Source of the DNA: Coriaria nepalensis
Taxonomy: Eukaryota > Streptophyta > Magnoliopsida > Cucurbitales > Coriariaceae
Assembly: GCA_027186245.1 (NCBI GenBank)
Contig: CP114482.1
Span: 24,013,209-24,077,208 of the forward strand
DNA length: 64,000 nucleotides
Direction of reading: 5' to 3'
Below, piece by piece: positions 11,381 through 25,000 of the stretch. The notes beneath the pieces were generated by a model. The model searched no databases, was not told the origin of the DNA, and saw only the letters and a list, made by a program, of their open reading frames with translations. The position numbers and the translations under genes are program-made. Numbering within the stretch: position 1 is the stretch's first letter; each line of letters opens with the position of its first letter.

Positions 11381-13656
11381 GTGCGAAAAAGTTGAATTCT
11401 TTCGACTTACTTTTAATTGATTTAATGACTAGAGAAGACTAAATAACATGATTTTAAGGCTAAACAAACGCATAATTGCCTTCAATATATCAATTGCATG
11501 TATTGCACAAAAGTTGTGTTTGAAATGCGAAAATAGAATTTGTTTGAATTGATTTCGTATGATATATTGACTAAAAGTGGCACAATGACCAGATTTTAAG
11601 GCTATACAAATGCATAGTTGCCTTCAAAATATCCATTGCAAATTATGCATGAAAGTCGTGGTTGAAGTGCGAAAATAGATTTCGTTCGAATTGCTTTGAA
11701 GTGATTTAATTACTAGAAGAGACTGAATGACATGATTTGAAGGCTAAACAATGGGTAATTTACTTGAATAGATCAATCGCAAGTTATGCACAAAAGTCTC
11801 GTTTAAAGAGCGACAATAGGATTCGTTTGAATTGCTTTGAAATAATTTGATGACTACAAGAAACTCAATGACATGATTTTAAGGCTAAAAAGATGCATCG
11901 TTGCCTTGAACGGTTGAATTGGAAGTTCTGAACGAAAGTCGTGTTTGAAGTGCGAAAAAATAGAATTTTTTCGACTTACTTTTAATTGATTTAATGAGTA
12001 GAGAAGACTCAATGACACGATTTTAAGGCTAGACAAACGCATAATTGCCTTCAATAGATCAATTGCATGTTTTGCACAAAAGTTGTGTTTGAAATGCGAA
12101 AATAAAAGTTGTTTGAATTGATTTCGTATGATTTATTGACTAAAAGTGGCTCAATGACATGATTTTAAGGCTATAGAAATGCATAGTTGCCTTCAAAAGA
12201 TCCATTGCAAATTATGCATGAAAGTCGTGTTTCATGTGCGAAAATAGATTTCGTTGGAATTGCTTTGAAGTGATTTAATTACTTGAAGAGACACAATGAC
12301 ATGATTTCAAGGCTAAAGAATGGGTAATTTACTTGAATAGATCAATAGCAACTTATGGACAAAAGTCTCGTTTAAAGAGCGAAAATAGAATTCGTTCGAA
12401 TTGCTTTCAAATGATTTGATGATAACAAGAGACTCAATGACATGATTTTAAGGATAAAAAGATGCATAGTTGCCTTCAATGGTTGAATTGGAAGTTCTGA
12501 ACGAAAGTCGTGTTTGAAGTGCGAAAAAGTAGAATTCTTTCGACTTACTTTTAATTGATTTAATGACTAGAGAAGACTAAATAACATGATTTTAAGGCTA
12601 AACAAACGCATAATTGCCTTCAATATATCAATTGCATGTATTGCACAAAAGTTGTGTTTGAAATGCGAAAATAGAATTTGTTTGAATTGATTTCGTATGA
12701 TATATTGACTAAAAGTGGCACAGTGACCAGATTTTAAGGCTATACAAATGCATAGTTGCCTTCAAAATATCCATTGCAAATTATGCATGAAAGTCGTGGT
12801 TGAAGTGCGTAAATAGATTTCGTTCGAATTGCTTTGAAGTGATTTAATTACTAGAAGAGACTGAATGACATGATTTGAAGGCTAAACAATGGGTAATTTA
12901 CTTGAATAGATCAATCGCAAGTTATGCACAAAAGTCTCGTTTAAAGAGCGACAATAGGATTCGTTTGAATTGCTTTGAAATGATTTGATGACTACAAGAA
13001 ACTCAATGACATGATTTTAAGGCTGAAAAGATGCATCGTTGCCTTGAACGGTTGAATTGGAAGTTCTGAACGAAAGTCGTGTTTGAAGAGCGAAAAAATA
13101 GAATTTTTTCGACTTACTTTTAATTGATTTAATGAGTAGAGAAGACTCAATGACACGATTTTAAGGCTAGACAAACGCATAATTTCCTTCCATAGATCAA
13201 TTGCATGTTTTGCACAAAAGTTGTGTTTGAAATGCGAAAATAAAAGTTGTTTGAATTGATTTCGTATGATTTATTGACTAAAAGTGGCTCAATGACATGA
13301 TTTTAAGGCTATAGAAATGCATAGTTGCCTTCAAAAGATCCATTGCAAATTATGCATGAAAGTCGTGTTTCATGTGCGAAAATAGATTTCGTTGGAATTG
13401 CTTTGGAGTGATTTAATTACTTGAAGAGACACAATGACATGATTTCAAGGCTAAAGAATGGGTAATTTACTTGAATAGATCAATCGCAAGTTATGCACAA
13501 AAGTCTCATTTAAAGAGTGAAAATAGAATTCGTTCGAATTGCTTTCAAATGATTTGATGACAACAAGAGACTCAATGACATGATTTTAAGGCTAAAAAGA
13601 TGCATAGTTGCCTTCAATGGTTGAATTGGAAGTTCTGAACGAAAGTCGTGTTTGAA
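11381..13656 (+). repeat. Second tandem pair of 1,138-bp blocks
   Basis: Units 21-22 (11,381-12,518) and 23-24 (12,519-13,656) repeat each other at 1,138 bp. Shared marks are gatatattgactaaaag in B, gactgaatgacatgatttg in C, agatgcatcgttgccttg in D and gagtagagaag in the following A. With the preceding feature, four two-unit blocks lie in a row from 9,105 to 13,656, in two sequence classes. Confidence 0.87.
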
Positions 13657-16501
13657 GTGCGAAAAAGTAGAATTCTTTCGACTTACTTTTAATTGATTTA
13701 ATGAGTAGAGAAGACTCAATGATACGATTTTAAGGCTAGACAAACGCATAATCGCCTTCAATAGATAAATTGCATGTTTTGCACAAAAGTTGTGTTTGAA
13801 ATGCGAAAATAAAGGTTGTTTGAATTGATTTCGTATGATTTATTGACTAAAAAAGGCTCAATGACATGATTTTAAGGCTATAGAAATGCATAGTTGCCTT
13901 CAAAAGATCCATTGCAAATTATGCATGAAAGTCGTGTTTCATGTGCGAAAAGAGATTTCGTTGGAATTGTTTTGAAGTGATTTAATTACTTGAAGAGACA
14001 CAATGACATGATTTCAAGGCAAAAGAATGGGTAATTTACTTGAATAGATCAATCGCAAGTTATGCACAAAAGTCTCGTTTAAAGAGCGAAAATAGAATTC
14101 GTCCGACTTGCTTTCAAATGATTTGATGACAACAAGAGACTCAATGACATGATTTTAAGGCTAAAAAGATGCATAGTTGCCTTCAATGGTTGAATTGGAA
14201 GTTCTGAACGAAAGTTGTGCTTGAAGTGCAAAAAAATAGAATTTTTTCGACTTACTTTTAATTGATTTAATGACTAGAGAAGACTCAATGATATGATTTT
14301 AAGGCTAAACAAACGCATAATTGCGTTCAATAGATCAATTGGATGCTTTGCACAAAAGTTGTGTTTGAAATGCGAAAATAGAATCTGTTTGAATTGATTT
14401 CGTATGATTTATTGACTAAAAGTGACTCAATGACATGATTTTAAGGCTATACAAATGCATAGTTGCCTTCAAAATATCCATTGCAAATTATGCATGAAAG
14501 TCGTGGTTGAAGTGCGAAAATATATTTCGTTCGAATTGCTTTGAAGTGATTTAATTACTAGAAGAGACTCAATGACATGATTTGAAGCCTAAACAATGGG
14601 TAATTTACTTGAATAGATCAATCGCAAGTTATGCACAAAAGTCTCGTTTAAAGACCCAAAATAGAATTCGTTCGAGTTGCTTTCAAATGATTCGATGACA
14701 ACAAGAGACTCAATGACATGATTTTAACGCTAAAAAGATGCATAGTTGCCTTCAATGGTTGAATTGGAAGGTCTGAACGAAAGTCGTGTTTGAAGTGCGA
14801 AAAAATAGAATTTTTTTGACTTACTTTTAATTAATTTAATGATTAGAGATGACTCAATGATATGATTTTGAGGCTAAACAAACGCATAATTGCCTTTAAT
14901 AGATCAATTGGATGCTTTGCACAAGAGTTGTGTTCGAAATGCGAAAATAGAATTTGTTTGAATTGATTTCGTATGATTTATTGACTAAAAGTGGCTCAAT
15001 GACCTGATTTTAAGGCTATACAAATGCATAGTTGCCTTCAAAAGATGCATTGCAAATTATGCATGAAAGTCGTGGTTGAAGTGCGAAAATAGATTTCGTT
15101 CGAATTGCTTTGAAGTGATTAAATTACTAGAAGAGACTTAATGACATGATTTCATGGTTAAACAATGGGTAATTTACTTGAGTAGATCAATCGCAAGTTA
15201 TGCACAAAAGTCTCGTTTAAAGAGCGACAATAGGATTCGTTTGAATTGCTTTGAAATGATTTGATGACTACAAGAAACTCAATGACATGATTTTAAGGCT
15301 AAAAAGATGCATAGTTGCCTTGAACGGTTGAATTGGAAGTTCTGAACGAAAGTCGTGTTTGAAGAGCGAAAAAATAGAATTTTTTCGACTTACTTTTAAT
15401 TGATTTAATGAGTAGAGAAGCCTCAATGACACGATTTTAGGGCTAGACAAACGCATAATTGCCTTCAATAGATCAATTGCATGTTTTGCACAAATGTTGT
15501 GTTTGAAATGCGAAAATAAAAGTTGTTTGAATTGATTTCGTATCATTTATTGACTAAAAGTGGCTCAATGACATGATTTTAAGGCTATAGAAATGCATAG
15601 TTGCCTTCAAAAGATCCATTGCAAATTATGCATGAAAGTCGTGTTTCATGTGCGAAATTAGATTTCGTTGGAATTGCTTTGAAGTGATTTAATTACTTGA
15701 AGAGACACAATGACATGATTTCAAGGCTAAAGAATGGGTAATTTACTTGAATAGATCAATCGCAAGTTATGCACAAAAGTCTCGTTTAAAGAGCGAAAAT
15801 AGAATTCGTCCGACTTGCTTTCAAATGATTTGATGACAACAAGAGACTCAATGACATGATTTTAAGGCTAAAAAGATGCATAGTTGCCTTCAATGGTTGA
15901 ATTGGAAGTTCTGAACGAAAGTCGTGTTTGAAGTGCGAAAAAGTAGAATTCTTTCGACTTACTTTTAATTGATTTAATGAGTAGAGAAGACTCAATGATA
16001 CGATTTTAAGGCTAGACAAACGCATAATCGCCTTCAATAGATAAATTGCATGTTTTGCACAAAAGTTGTGTTTGAAATGCGAAAATAAAAGTTGTTTGAA
16101 TTGATTTCGTATGATTTATTGACTAAAAGTGGCTCAATGACATGATTTTAAGGCTATAGAAATGCATAGTTGCCTTCAAAAGATCCATTGCAAATTATGC
16201 ATGAAAGTCGTGTTTCATGTGCGAAAATAGATTTCGTTGGAATTGCTTTAGAGTGATTTAATTACTTCAAGAGACACAATGACATGATTTCAAGGCAAAA
16301 CAATGGGTAATTTACTTGAATAGATCAATCGCAAGTTATGCACAAAAGTCTCGTTTAAAGAGCAAAAATAGAATTCGTTCAAATTGCTTTCAAATGATTT
16401 GATGACCACAAGAGACTCAATGACATGATTTTAAGGCTAAAAAGATGCATAGGTGCCTTCAATGGTTGAATTGGAAGTTCTGAACGAAAGTCGTGTTTTA
16501 A
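13657..16501 (+). repeat. Array 1, units 25-29: mosaic of older block types
   Basis: Units 25 and 29 share aatcgccttcaatagataaa (13,750 and 16,026; offset 2,276 bp, four units), which also occurs at 5,215 (offset 8,535 bp, 15 units). Unit 27 has the attagagatg A-type that otherwise appears only beyond 33 kb. Unit 28 repeats unit 12. The stretch is a patchwork of segments with different closest relatives. Confidence 0.78.
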
Positions 16502-19346
16502 GTGCGAAAAAGTAGAATTCTTTCGACTTACTTTGAATTGATTTAATGACTAGAGAAGACTCAATGACATGATTTTAAGGCTAAACAAACGCATAATTGC
16601 CTTCAATAGATCAATTGCATGTTTTGCACAAAAGTTGTGTTTGAAATGCGAAAATAAAAGTTGTTTGAATTGATTTCGTACGATTTATTGACTAAAAGTG
16701 GCTCAAGGACTTGATTTTAAGGCTATACAAATGCATAGTTGCCTTCAAAAGACCCACTGCAAATTATGCACGAAAGTCATGTTTCAAGTGCGAAAATAGA
16801 TTTCGTTGGAATTGCTTTGAAGTGATTTAATTACTAGATGAGACTCAATGACATGATTTCAAGGCTAAAAAATGGGTAATTTACTTGAATAGATCAATAG
16901 CAACTTATGAACAAAAGTCTCGTTTAAAGAGCGAAAATAGAATTCGTTCGAATTGCTTTCAAATGATTTGATGACAACAAGAGACTCAATGACATGATTT
17001 TATGGCTAAAAAGTGGCATAGTTGCCTTCAATGGTTGAATTGGAAATTCTGAACGAAAGTCGTGTTTGAAGTGCGAAAAAGTAGAATTCTTTCGACTTAC
17101 TTTTAATTGATTTAATGACTAGAGAAGACTTAATGACATTGTTTTAAGGCTAAACGAAAGCATAATTGCCTTCAATAGATCAATTGCACGTTTTGGACAA
17201 AAGTTGTATTTGAAATGCGAAAATAGAATTTGTTTTAATTGATTTCGTATGATTTACTGACTAAAAGTGGCACAATGACATGATTTTAAGGCTATACAAA
17301 TGCATAGTTGCCTTCAAAATATCCATTGCAAATTATGCATGAAAGTCGTCGTTGAAATGCGAAAATAGATTTCGTTCGAATTGCTTTGAAGTTATTTAAT
17401 TACCAGAAGAGACTTAATGACATGATTTCATGGCTAAAATATGGATAATTTACTTGAGTAGATCAATCGCAAATTATGCACAGAAGTCTCGTTTAAAGAG
17501 CGACAATAGGATTCGTTTGAATTGCTTTGAAATGATTTGATGACTACAAGAAACTCAATGACATGATTTTAAGGCTAAAAAGATGCATAGTTGCCTTCAA
17601 CGGTTGAATTGGAAGTTCTGAACGAAAGTCGTGTTTGAAGAGCGAAAAAATAGAATTTTTTCGACTTACTTTTAATTGATTTAATGAGTAGAGAAGACTC
17701 AATGACACGATTTTAAGGCTAGACAAACGCATAATTGCCTTCAATAGATCAATTGCATGTTTTGCACAAAAGTTGTGTTTGAAATGCGAAAATAAAAGTT
17801 GTTTGAATTGATTTCGTATGATTTATTGACTAAAAGTTGCTCAATGTCATGATTTTAAGGCTATAGAAATGCATAGTTGCCTTCAAAAGATCCATTGCAA
17901 ATTATGCATGAAAGTCGTGTTTCATGTGCGAAATTAGATTTCGTTGGAATTGCTTTGAAGTGATTTAATTACTTGAAGAGACACAATGACATGATTTCAA
18001 GGCTAAAGAATGGGTAATTTACTTGAATAGATCAATCGCAAGTTATGCACAAAAGTCTCGTTTAAAGAGCGAAAATAGAATTCGTCCGACTTGCTTTCAA
18101 ATGATTTGATGACAACAAGAGACTCAATGACATGATTTTAAGGCTAAAAAGATGCATAGTTGCCTTCAATGGTTGAATTGGAAGTTCTGAACGAAAGTCG
18201 TGTTTGAAGTGCGAAAAAGTAGAATTCTTTCGACTTACTTTTAATTGATTTAATGACTAGAGAACACTAAATAACATGATTTTAAGGCTAAACAAACGCA
18301 TAATTGCCTTCAATATATCAATTGCATGTATTGCACAAAAGTTGTGTTTAAAATGCGAAAATAAAATTTGTTTGAATTGATTTCGTATGATTTATTGACT
18401 AAAAGTGGCACAATGACCAGATTTTAAGGCTATACAAATGCATAGTTGCCTTCAAAATATCCATTGCAAATTATGCATGAAAGTCGTCGTTGAAATGCGA
18501 AAATAGATTTCGTTCGAATTGCTTTCAAGTGATTTCATTACTAGAAGAGACTCAATGACATGATTTCAAGGTTAAACAATAGGTAATTTACTTGAGTAGA
18601 TCAATCGCAAGTTATGCACAAAAGTCTCGTTTAAAGAGCGAAAATAGAATTCGTCCGAATTGCTTTCAAATGATTTGATGACAACAAGAGACTCAATGAC
18701 ATGATTTTAAGGCTAAAAAGATGCATAGTTGCCTTCAATGGTTGAATTGGAAGTTCTGAACGAAAGTCGTGTTTGAAGTGCAAAAAAATAGAATTTTTTC
18801 GACTTACTTTTAATTGATTTAATGACTAGAGAAGACTCAATGATATGATTTTAAGGCTAAACAAACGCATAATTGCGTTCAATAGATCAATTGGATGCTT
18901 TGCACAAAAGTTGTGTTTGAAATGCGAAAATAGAATCTGTTTGAATTGATTTCGTATGATTTATTGACTAAAAGTGGCTCAATGACTTGATTTTAAGGCT
19001 ATACAAATGCATAGTTGCCTTCAAAAGATCCATTGCAAATTATGCACGAAAGTCATGTTTCAAGTGCGAAAATAGATTTCGTTGGAATTGCTTCGAAGTG
19101 ATTTAATTACTAGAAGAGACACAATGACATGATTTCAAGGCTAAAGAATGGGTAATTTACTTGAATAGATCAATCGCAAGTTATGCACAAAAGTCTCATT
19201 TAAAGAGTGAAAACAGAATTCGTTCGAATTGCTTTCAAATGATTTGATGACAACAACAGACTCAATGACATGATTTTAAGGCTAAGAAGATGCATAGGTG
19301 CCTTCAATGGTTGAATTGGAAGTTCTGAACGAAAGTCATGTTTTAA
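16502..19346 (+). repeat. Five-unit block, copy 2 (first copy 9,104 bp upstream)
   Basis: Units 30-34 repeat units 14-18 with only scattered differences, for example ttgtatttg for ttgtgtttg near 17,206 and agtagaattc for atggaattc at the unit 30 start. Unit 35 no longer matches unit 19, so the block ends close to 19,346. Its right part also belongs to the 4,552-bp super-repeat, showing overlapping generations of duplication. Confidence 0.85.
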
Positions 19347-21890
19347 GTGCGAAAAAGTTGAATTCTTTCGACTTACTTTTAATTGATTTAATGACTAGAG
19401 AAGACTTAATGACATTGTTTTAAGGCTAAACGAAAGCATAATTGCCTTCAATAGAGCAATTGCATGTTTTGGACAAAAGTTGTGTTTGAAATGCGAAAAT
19501 AGAATTTGTTTGAATTGATTTCGTATGATTTATTGACTAAAAGTGGCACAATGACATGATTTTAAGGCTATACAAATGCATAGTTGCCTTCAAAATATCC
19601 ATTGCAAATTATGCATGAAAGTCGTCGTTGAAATGCGAAAATAGATTTCGTTCGAATTGCTTTGAAGTTATTTAATTACCAGAAGAGACTTAATGACATG
19701 ATTTCATGGCTAAAATATGGATAATTTACTTGAATAGATCAATCGCAAATTATGCACAGAAGTCTCGTTTAAAGAGCGACAATAGGATTCGTTTGAATTG
19801 CTTTGAAATGATTTGATGACTACAAGAAACTCTCTGACATGATTTTAAGGCTAAAAAGATGCATAGTTGCCTTGAACGGTTGAATTGGAAGTTCTGAATG
19901 AAAGTAGTGTTTGAAGAGCGAAAAAATAGAATTTTTTCGACTTACTTTTAATTGATTTAATGAGTAGAGAAGACTCAATGACACGATTTTAAGGCTAGAC
20001 AAACGCATAATTGCCTTCAATAGATCAATTGCATGTTTTGCACAAAAGTTGTGTTTGAAATGCAAAAATAAAAGTTGTTTGAATTGATTTCGTATGATTT
20101 ATTGACTAAAAGTGGCTCAATGACATGATTTTAAGGCTATAGAAATGCATAGTTGCCTTCAAAAGATCCATTGCAAATTATGCATGAAAGTCGTGTTTCA
20201 TGTGCGAAAATAGATTTCGTTGGAATTGCTTTGAAGTGATTTAATTACTTGAAGAGACACAATGACATGATTTCAAGGCTAAAGAATGGGTAATTTACTT
20301 GAATAGATCAATAGCAACTTATTCACAAAAGTCTCGTTTAAAGAGCGAAAATAGAATTCGTTCGAATTGCTTTCAAATGATTTGATGACAACAAGAGACT
20401 CAATGACATGATTTTAAGGATAAAAAGATGCATAGTTTCCTTCAATGGTTGAATTGGAAGTTCTGAACGAAAGTCGTGTTTGAAGTGCGAAAAAGTAGAA
20501 TTCTTTCGACTTACTTTTAATTGATTTAATGACTAGAGAAGACTAAATAACATGATTTTAAGGCTAAACAAACGCATAATTGCCTTCAATATATCAATTG
20601 CATGTATTGCACAAAAGTTGTGTTTGAAATGCGAAAATAGAATTTGTTTGAATTGATTTCGTATGATATATTGACTAAAAGTGGCACAATGACCAGATTT
20701 TAAGGCTATACAAATGCATAGTTGCCTTCAAAATATCCATTGCAAATTATGCATGAAAGTCGTGGTTGAAGTGCGAAAATAGATTTCGTTCGAATTGCTT
20801 TGAAGTGATTTAATTACTAGAAGAGACTGAATGACATGATTTGAAGGCTAAACAATGGGTAATTTACTTGAATAGATCAATCGCAAGTTATGCACAAAAG
20901 TCTCGTTTAAAGAGCGACAATAGGATTCGTTTGAATTGCCTTGAAATGATTTGATGACTACAAGAAACTCAATGACATGATTTTAAGGCTAAAAAGATGC
21001 ATCGTTGCCTTGAACGGTTGAATTGGAAGTTCTGAACGAAAGTCGTGTTTGAAGAGCGAAAAAATAGAATTTTTTCGACTTACTTTTAATTGATTTAATG
21101 AGTAGAGAAGACTCAATGACACGATTTTAAGGCTAGACAAACGCATAATTTCCTTCCATAGATCAATTGCATGTTTTGCACAAAAGTTGTGTTTGAAATG
21201 CGAAAATAAAAGTTGTTTGAATTGATTTCGTATGATTTATTGACTAAAAGTGGCTCAATGACATGATTTTAAGGCTATAAAAATGCATAGTTGCCTTCAA
21301 AAGATCCATTGCAAATTATGCATGAAAGTCGTGTTTCATGTGCGAAAATAGATTTCGTTGGAATTGCTTTGGAGTGATTTAATTACTTGAAGAGACACAA
21401 TGACATGATTTCAAGGCTAAAGAATGGGTAATTTACTTGAATAGATCAATCGCAAGTTATGCACAAAAGTCTCATTTAAAGAGTGAAAATAAAATTCGTT
21501 CGAATTGCTTTCAAATGATTTGATGAGAACAAGAGACTCAATGACATGATTTTAAGGCTAAAAAGATGCATAGTTGCCTTCAATGGTTGAATTGGAAGTT
21601 CTGAACGAAAGTCGTGTTTGAAGTGCGAAAAAGTAGAATTCTTTCGACTTACTTTTAATTGATTTAATGACTAGAGAACACTAAATAACATGATTTTAAG
21701 GCTAAACAAACGCATAATTGCCTTCAATATATCAATTGCATGGATTGCACAAAAGTTGTGTTTGAAATGCGAAAATAAAATTTGTTTGAATTGATTTCGT
21801 ATGATTTATTGACTAAAAGTGGCACAATGACCAGATTTTAAGGCTATACAAATGCATAGTTGCCTTCAAAATATCCATTGCAAATTATGC
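17475..21890 (+). repeat. Eight-unit super-repeat (4,552-bp period), copy 1
   Basis: This stretch matches 22,027-26,442 at a fixed offset of 4,552 bp (8 x 569). Rare shared variants are gttgctcaatgtcatg (17,836 and 22,388), caacaacagactc (near 19,250 and 23,800), agagcaattgcatg (near 19,455), and aaactctctgacatg with gaatgaaagtagtg (near 19,830-19,900). Further ones are atttccttccatag (near 21,149) and gcatggattgcac (near 21,740). Left of ~17,470 and right of ~21,890 the C and B types differ, which sets approximate ends. Confidence 0.88.
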
Positions 21891-22026
21891 ATGAAAGTCG
21901 TGGTTGAAGTGCGAAAATAGATTTCGTTCGAATTGCTTTGAAGTGATTTAATTACTAGAAGAGACTGAATGACATGATTTGAAGGCTAAACAATGGGTAA
22001 TTTACTTGAATAGATCAATCGCAAGT

Positions 22027-25000
22027 TATGCACAAAAGTCTCGTTTAAAGAGCGACAATAGGATTCGTTTGAATTGCTTTGAAATGATTTGATGACTACA
22101 AGAAACTCAATGACATGATTTTAAGGCTAAAAAGATGCATAGTTGCCTTCAACGGTTGAATTGGAAGTTCTGAACGAAAGTCGTGTTTGAAGAGCGAAAA
22201 AATAGAATTTTTTCGACTTACTTTTAATTGATTTAATGAGTAGAGAAGACTCAATGACACGATTTTAAGGCTAGACAAACGCATAATTGCCTTCAATAGA
22301 TCAATTGCATGTTTTGCACAAAAGTTGTGTTTGAAATGCGAAAATAAAAGTTGTTTGAATTGATTTCGTATGATTTATTGACTAAAAGTTGCTCAATGTC
22401 ATGATTTTAAGGCTATAGAAATGCATAGTTGCCTTCAAAAGATCCATTTCAAATTACGCATGAAAGTCGTGTTTCATGTGCGAAAATAGATTTCGTTGGA
22501 ATTGCTTTGAAGTGATTTAATTACTTGAAGAGACACAATGACATGATTTCAAGGCTAAAGAATGGGTAATTTACTTGAATAGATCAATCGCAAGTTATGC
22601 ACAAAAGTCTCGTTTAAAGAGCGAAAATAGAATTCGTCCGACTTGCTTTCAAATGATTTGATGACAACAAGAGACTCAATGACATGATTTTAAGGCTAAA
22701 AAGATGCATAGTTGCCTTCAATGGTTGAATTGGAAGTTCTGAACGAAAGTCGTGTTTGAAGTGCGAAAAAGTAGAATTCTTTCGACTTACTTTTAATTGA
22801 TTTAATGACTAGAGAACACTAAATAACATGATTTTAAGGCTAAACAAACGCATAATTGCCTTCAATATATCAATTGCATGTATGGCACAAAAGTTGTGTT
22901 TGAAATGCGAAAATAAAATTTGTTTGAATTGATTTCGTATGATTTATTGACTAAAAGTGGCACAATGACCAGATTTTAAGGCTATACAAATGCATAGTTG
23001 CCTTCAAAATATCCATTGCAAATTATGCATGAAAGTCGTCTTTGAAATGCGAAAATAGATTTCGTTCGAATTGCTTTGAAGTGATTTCATTACTAGAAGA
23101 GACTCAATGACATGATTTCAAGGTTAAACAATAGGTAATTTACTTGAGTAGATCAATCGCAAGTTATGCACAAAAGTCTCGTTTAAAGAGCGAAAATAGA
23201 ATTCGTCCGAATTGCTTTCAAATGATTTGATGACAACAAGAGACTCAATGACATGATTTTAAGGCTAAAAAGATGCATAGTTGCCTTCAATGGTTGAATT
23301 GGAAGTTCTGAACGAAAGTCGTGTTTGAAGTGCGAAAAAATAGAATTTTTTCGACTTACTTTTAATTGATTTAATGACTAGAGAAGACTCAATGATATGA
23401 TTTCAAGGCTAAACAAACGCATAATTGCGTTCAATAGATCAATTGGATGCTTTGCACAAAAGTTGTGTTTGAAATGCGAAAATAGAATCTGTTTGAATTG
23501 ATTTCGTATGATTTATTGACTAAAAGTGGCTCAATGACTTGATTTTAAGGCTATACAAATGCATAGTTGCCTTCAAAAGATCCATTGCAAATTATGCACG
23601 AAAGTCATGTTTCAAGTGCGAAAATAGATTTCGTTGGAATTGCTTTGAAGTGATTTAATTACTAGAAGAGACACAATGACATGATTTCAAGGCTAAAGAA
23701 TGGGTAATTTACTTGAATAGATCAATCGCAAGTTATGCACAAAAGTCTCATTTAAAGAGTGAAAACAGAATTCGTTCGAATTGCTTTCAAATGATTTGAT
23801 GACAACAACAGACTCAATGACATGATTTTAAGGCTAAAAAGATGCATAGGTGCCTTCAATGGTTGAATTGGAAGTTCTGAACGAAAGTCATGTTTTGAGT
23901 GCGAAAAAGTTGAATTCTTTCGACTTACTTTTAATTGATTTAATGACTAGAGAAGACTTAATGACATTGTTTTAAGGCTAAACGAAAGCATAATTGCCTT
24001 CAATAGAGCAATTGCATGTTTTGGACAAAAGTTGTGTTTGAAATGCGAAAATAGAATTTGTTTGAATTGATTTCGTATGATTTATTGACTAAAAGTGGCA
24101 CAATGACATGATTTTAAGGCTATACAAATGCATAGTTGCCTTCAAAATATCCATTGCAAATTATGCATGAAAGTCGTCGTTGAAATGCGAAAATAGATTT
24201 CGTTCGAATTGCTTTGAAGTTATTTAATTACCAGAAGAGACTTAATGACATGATTTCATGGCTAAAATATGGATAATTTACTTGAATAGATCAATCGCAA
24301 ATTATGCACAGAAGTCTCGTTTAAAGAGCGACAATAGGATTCGTTTGAATTGCTTTGAAATGATTTGATGACTACAAGAAACTCTCTGACATGATTTTAA
24401 GGCTAAAAAGATGCATAGTTGCCTTGAACGGTTGAATTGGAAGTTCTGAATGAAAGTAGTGTTTGAAGAGCGAAAAAATAGAATTTTTTCGACTTACTTT
24501 TAATTGATTTAATGAGTAGAGAAGACTCAATGACACGATTTTAAGGCTAGACAAACGCATAATTGCCTTCAATAGATCAATTGCATGTTTTGCACAAAAG
24601 TTGTGTTTGAAATGCAAAAATAAAAGTTGTTTGAATTGATTTCGTATGATTTATTGACTAAAAGTGGCTCAATGACATGATTTTAAGGCTATAGAAATGC
24701 ATAGTTGCCTTCAAAAGATCCATTGCAAATTATGCATGAAAGTCGTGTTTCATGTGCGAAAATAGATTTCGTTGGAATTGCTTTGAAGTGATTTAATTAC
24801 TTGAAGAGACACAATGACATGATTTCAAGGCTAAAGAATGGGTAATTTACTTGAATAGATCAATAGCAACTTATGCACAAAAGTCTCGTTTAAAGAGCGA
24901 AAATAGAATTCGTTCGAATTGCTTTCAAATGATTTGATGACAACAAGAGACTCAATGACATGATTTTAAGGATAAAAAGATGCATAGTTGCCTTCAATGG

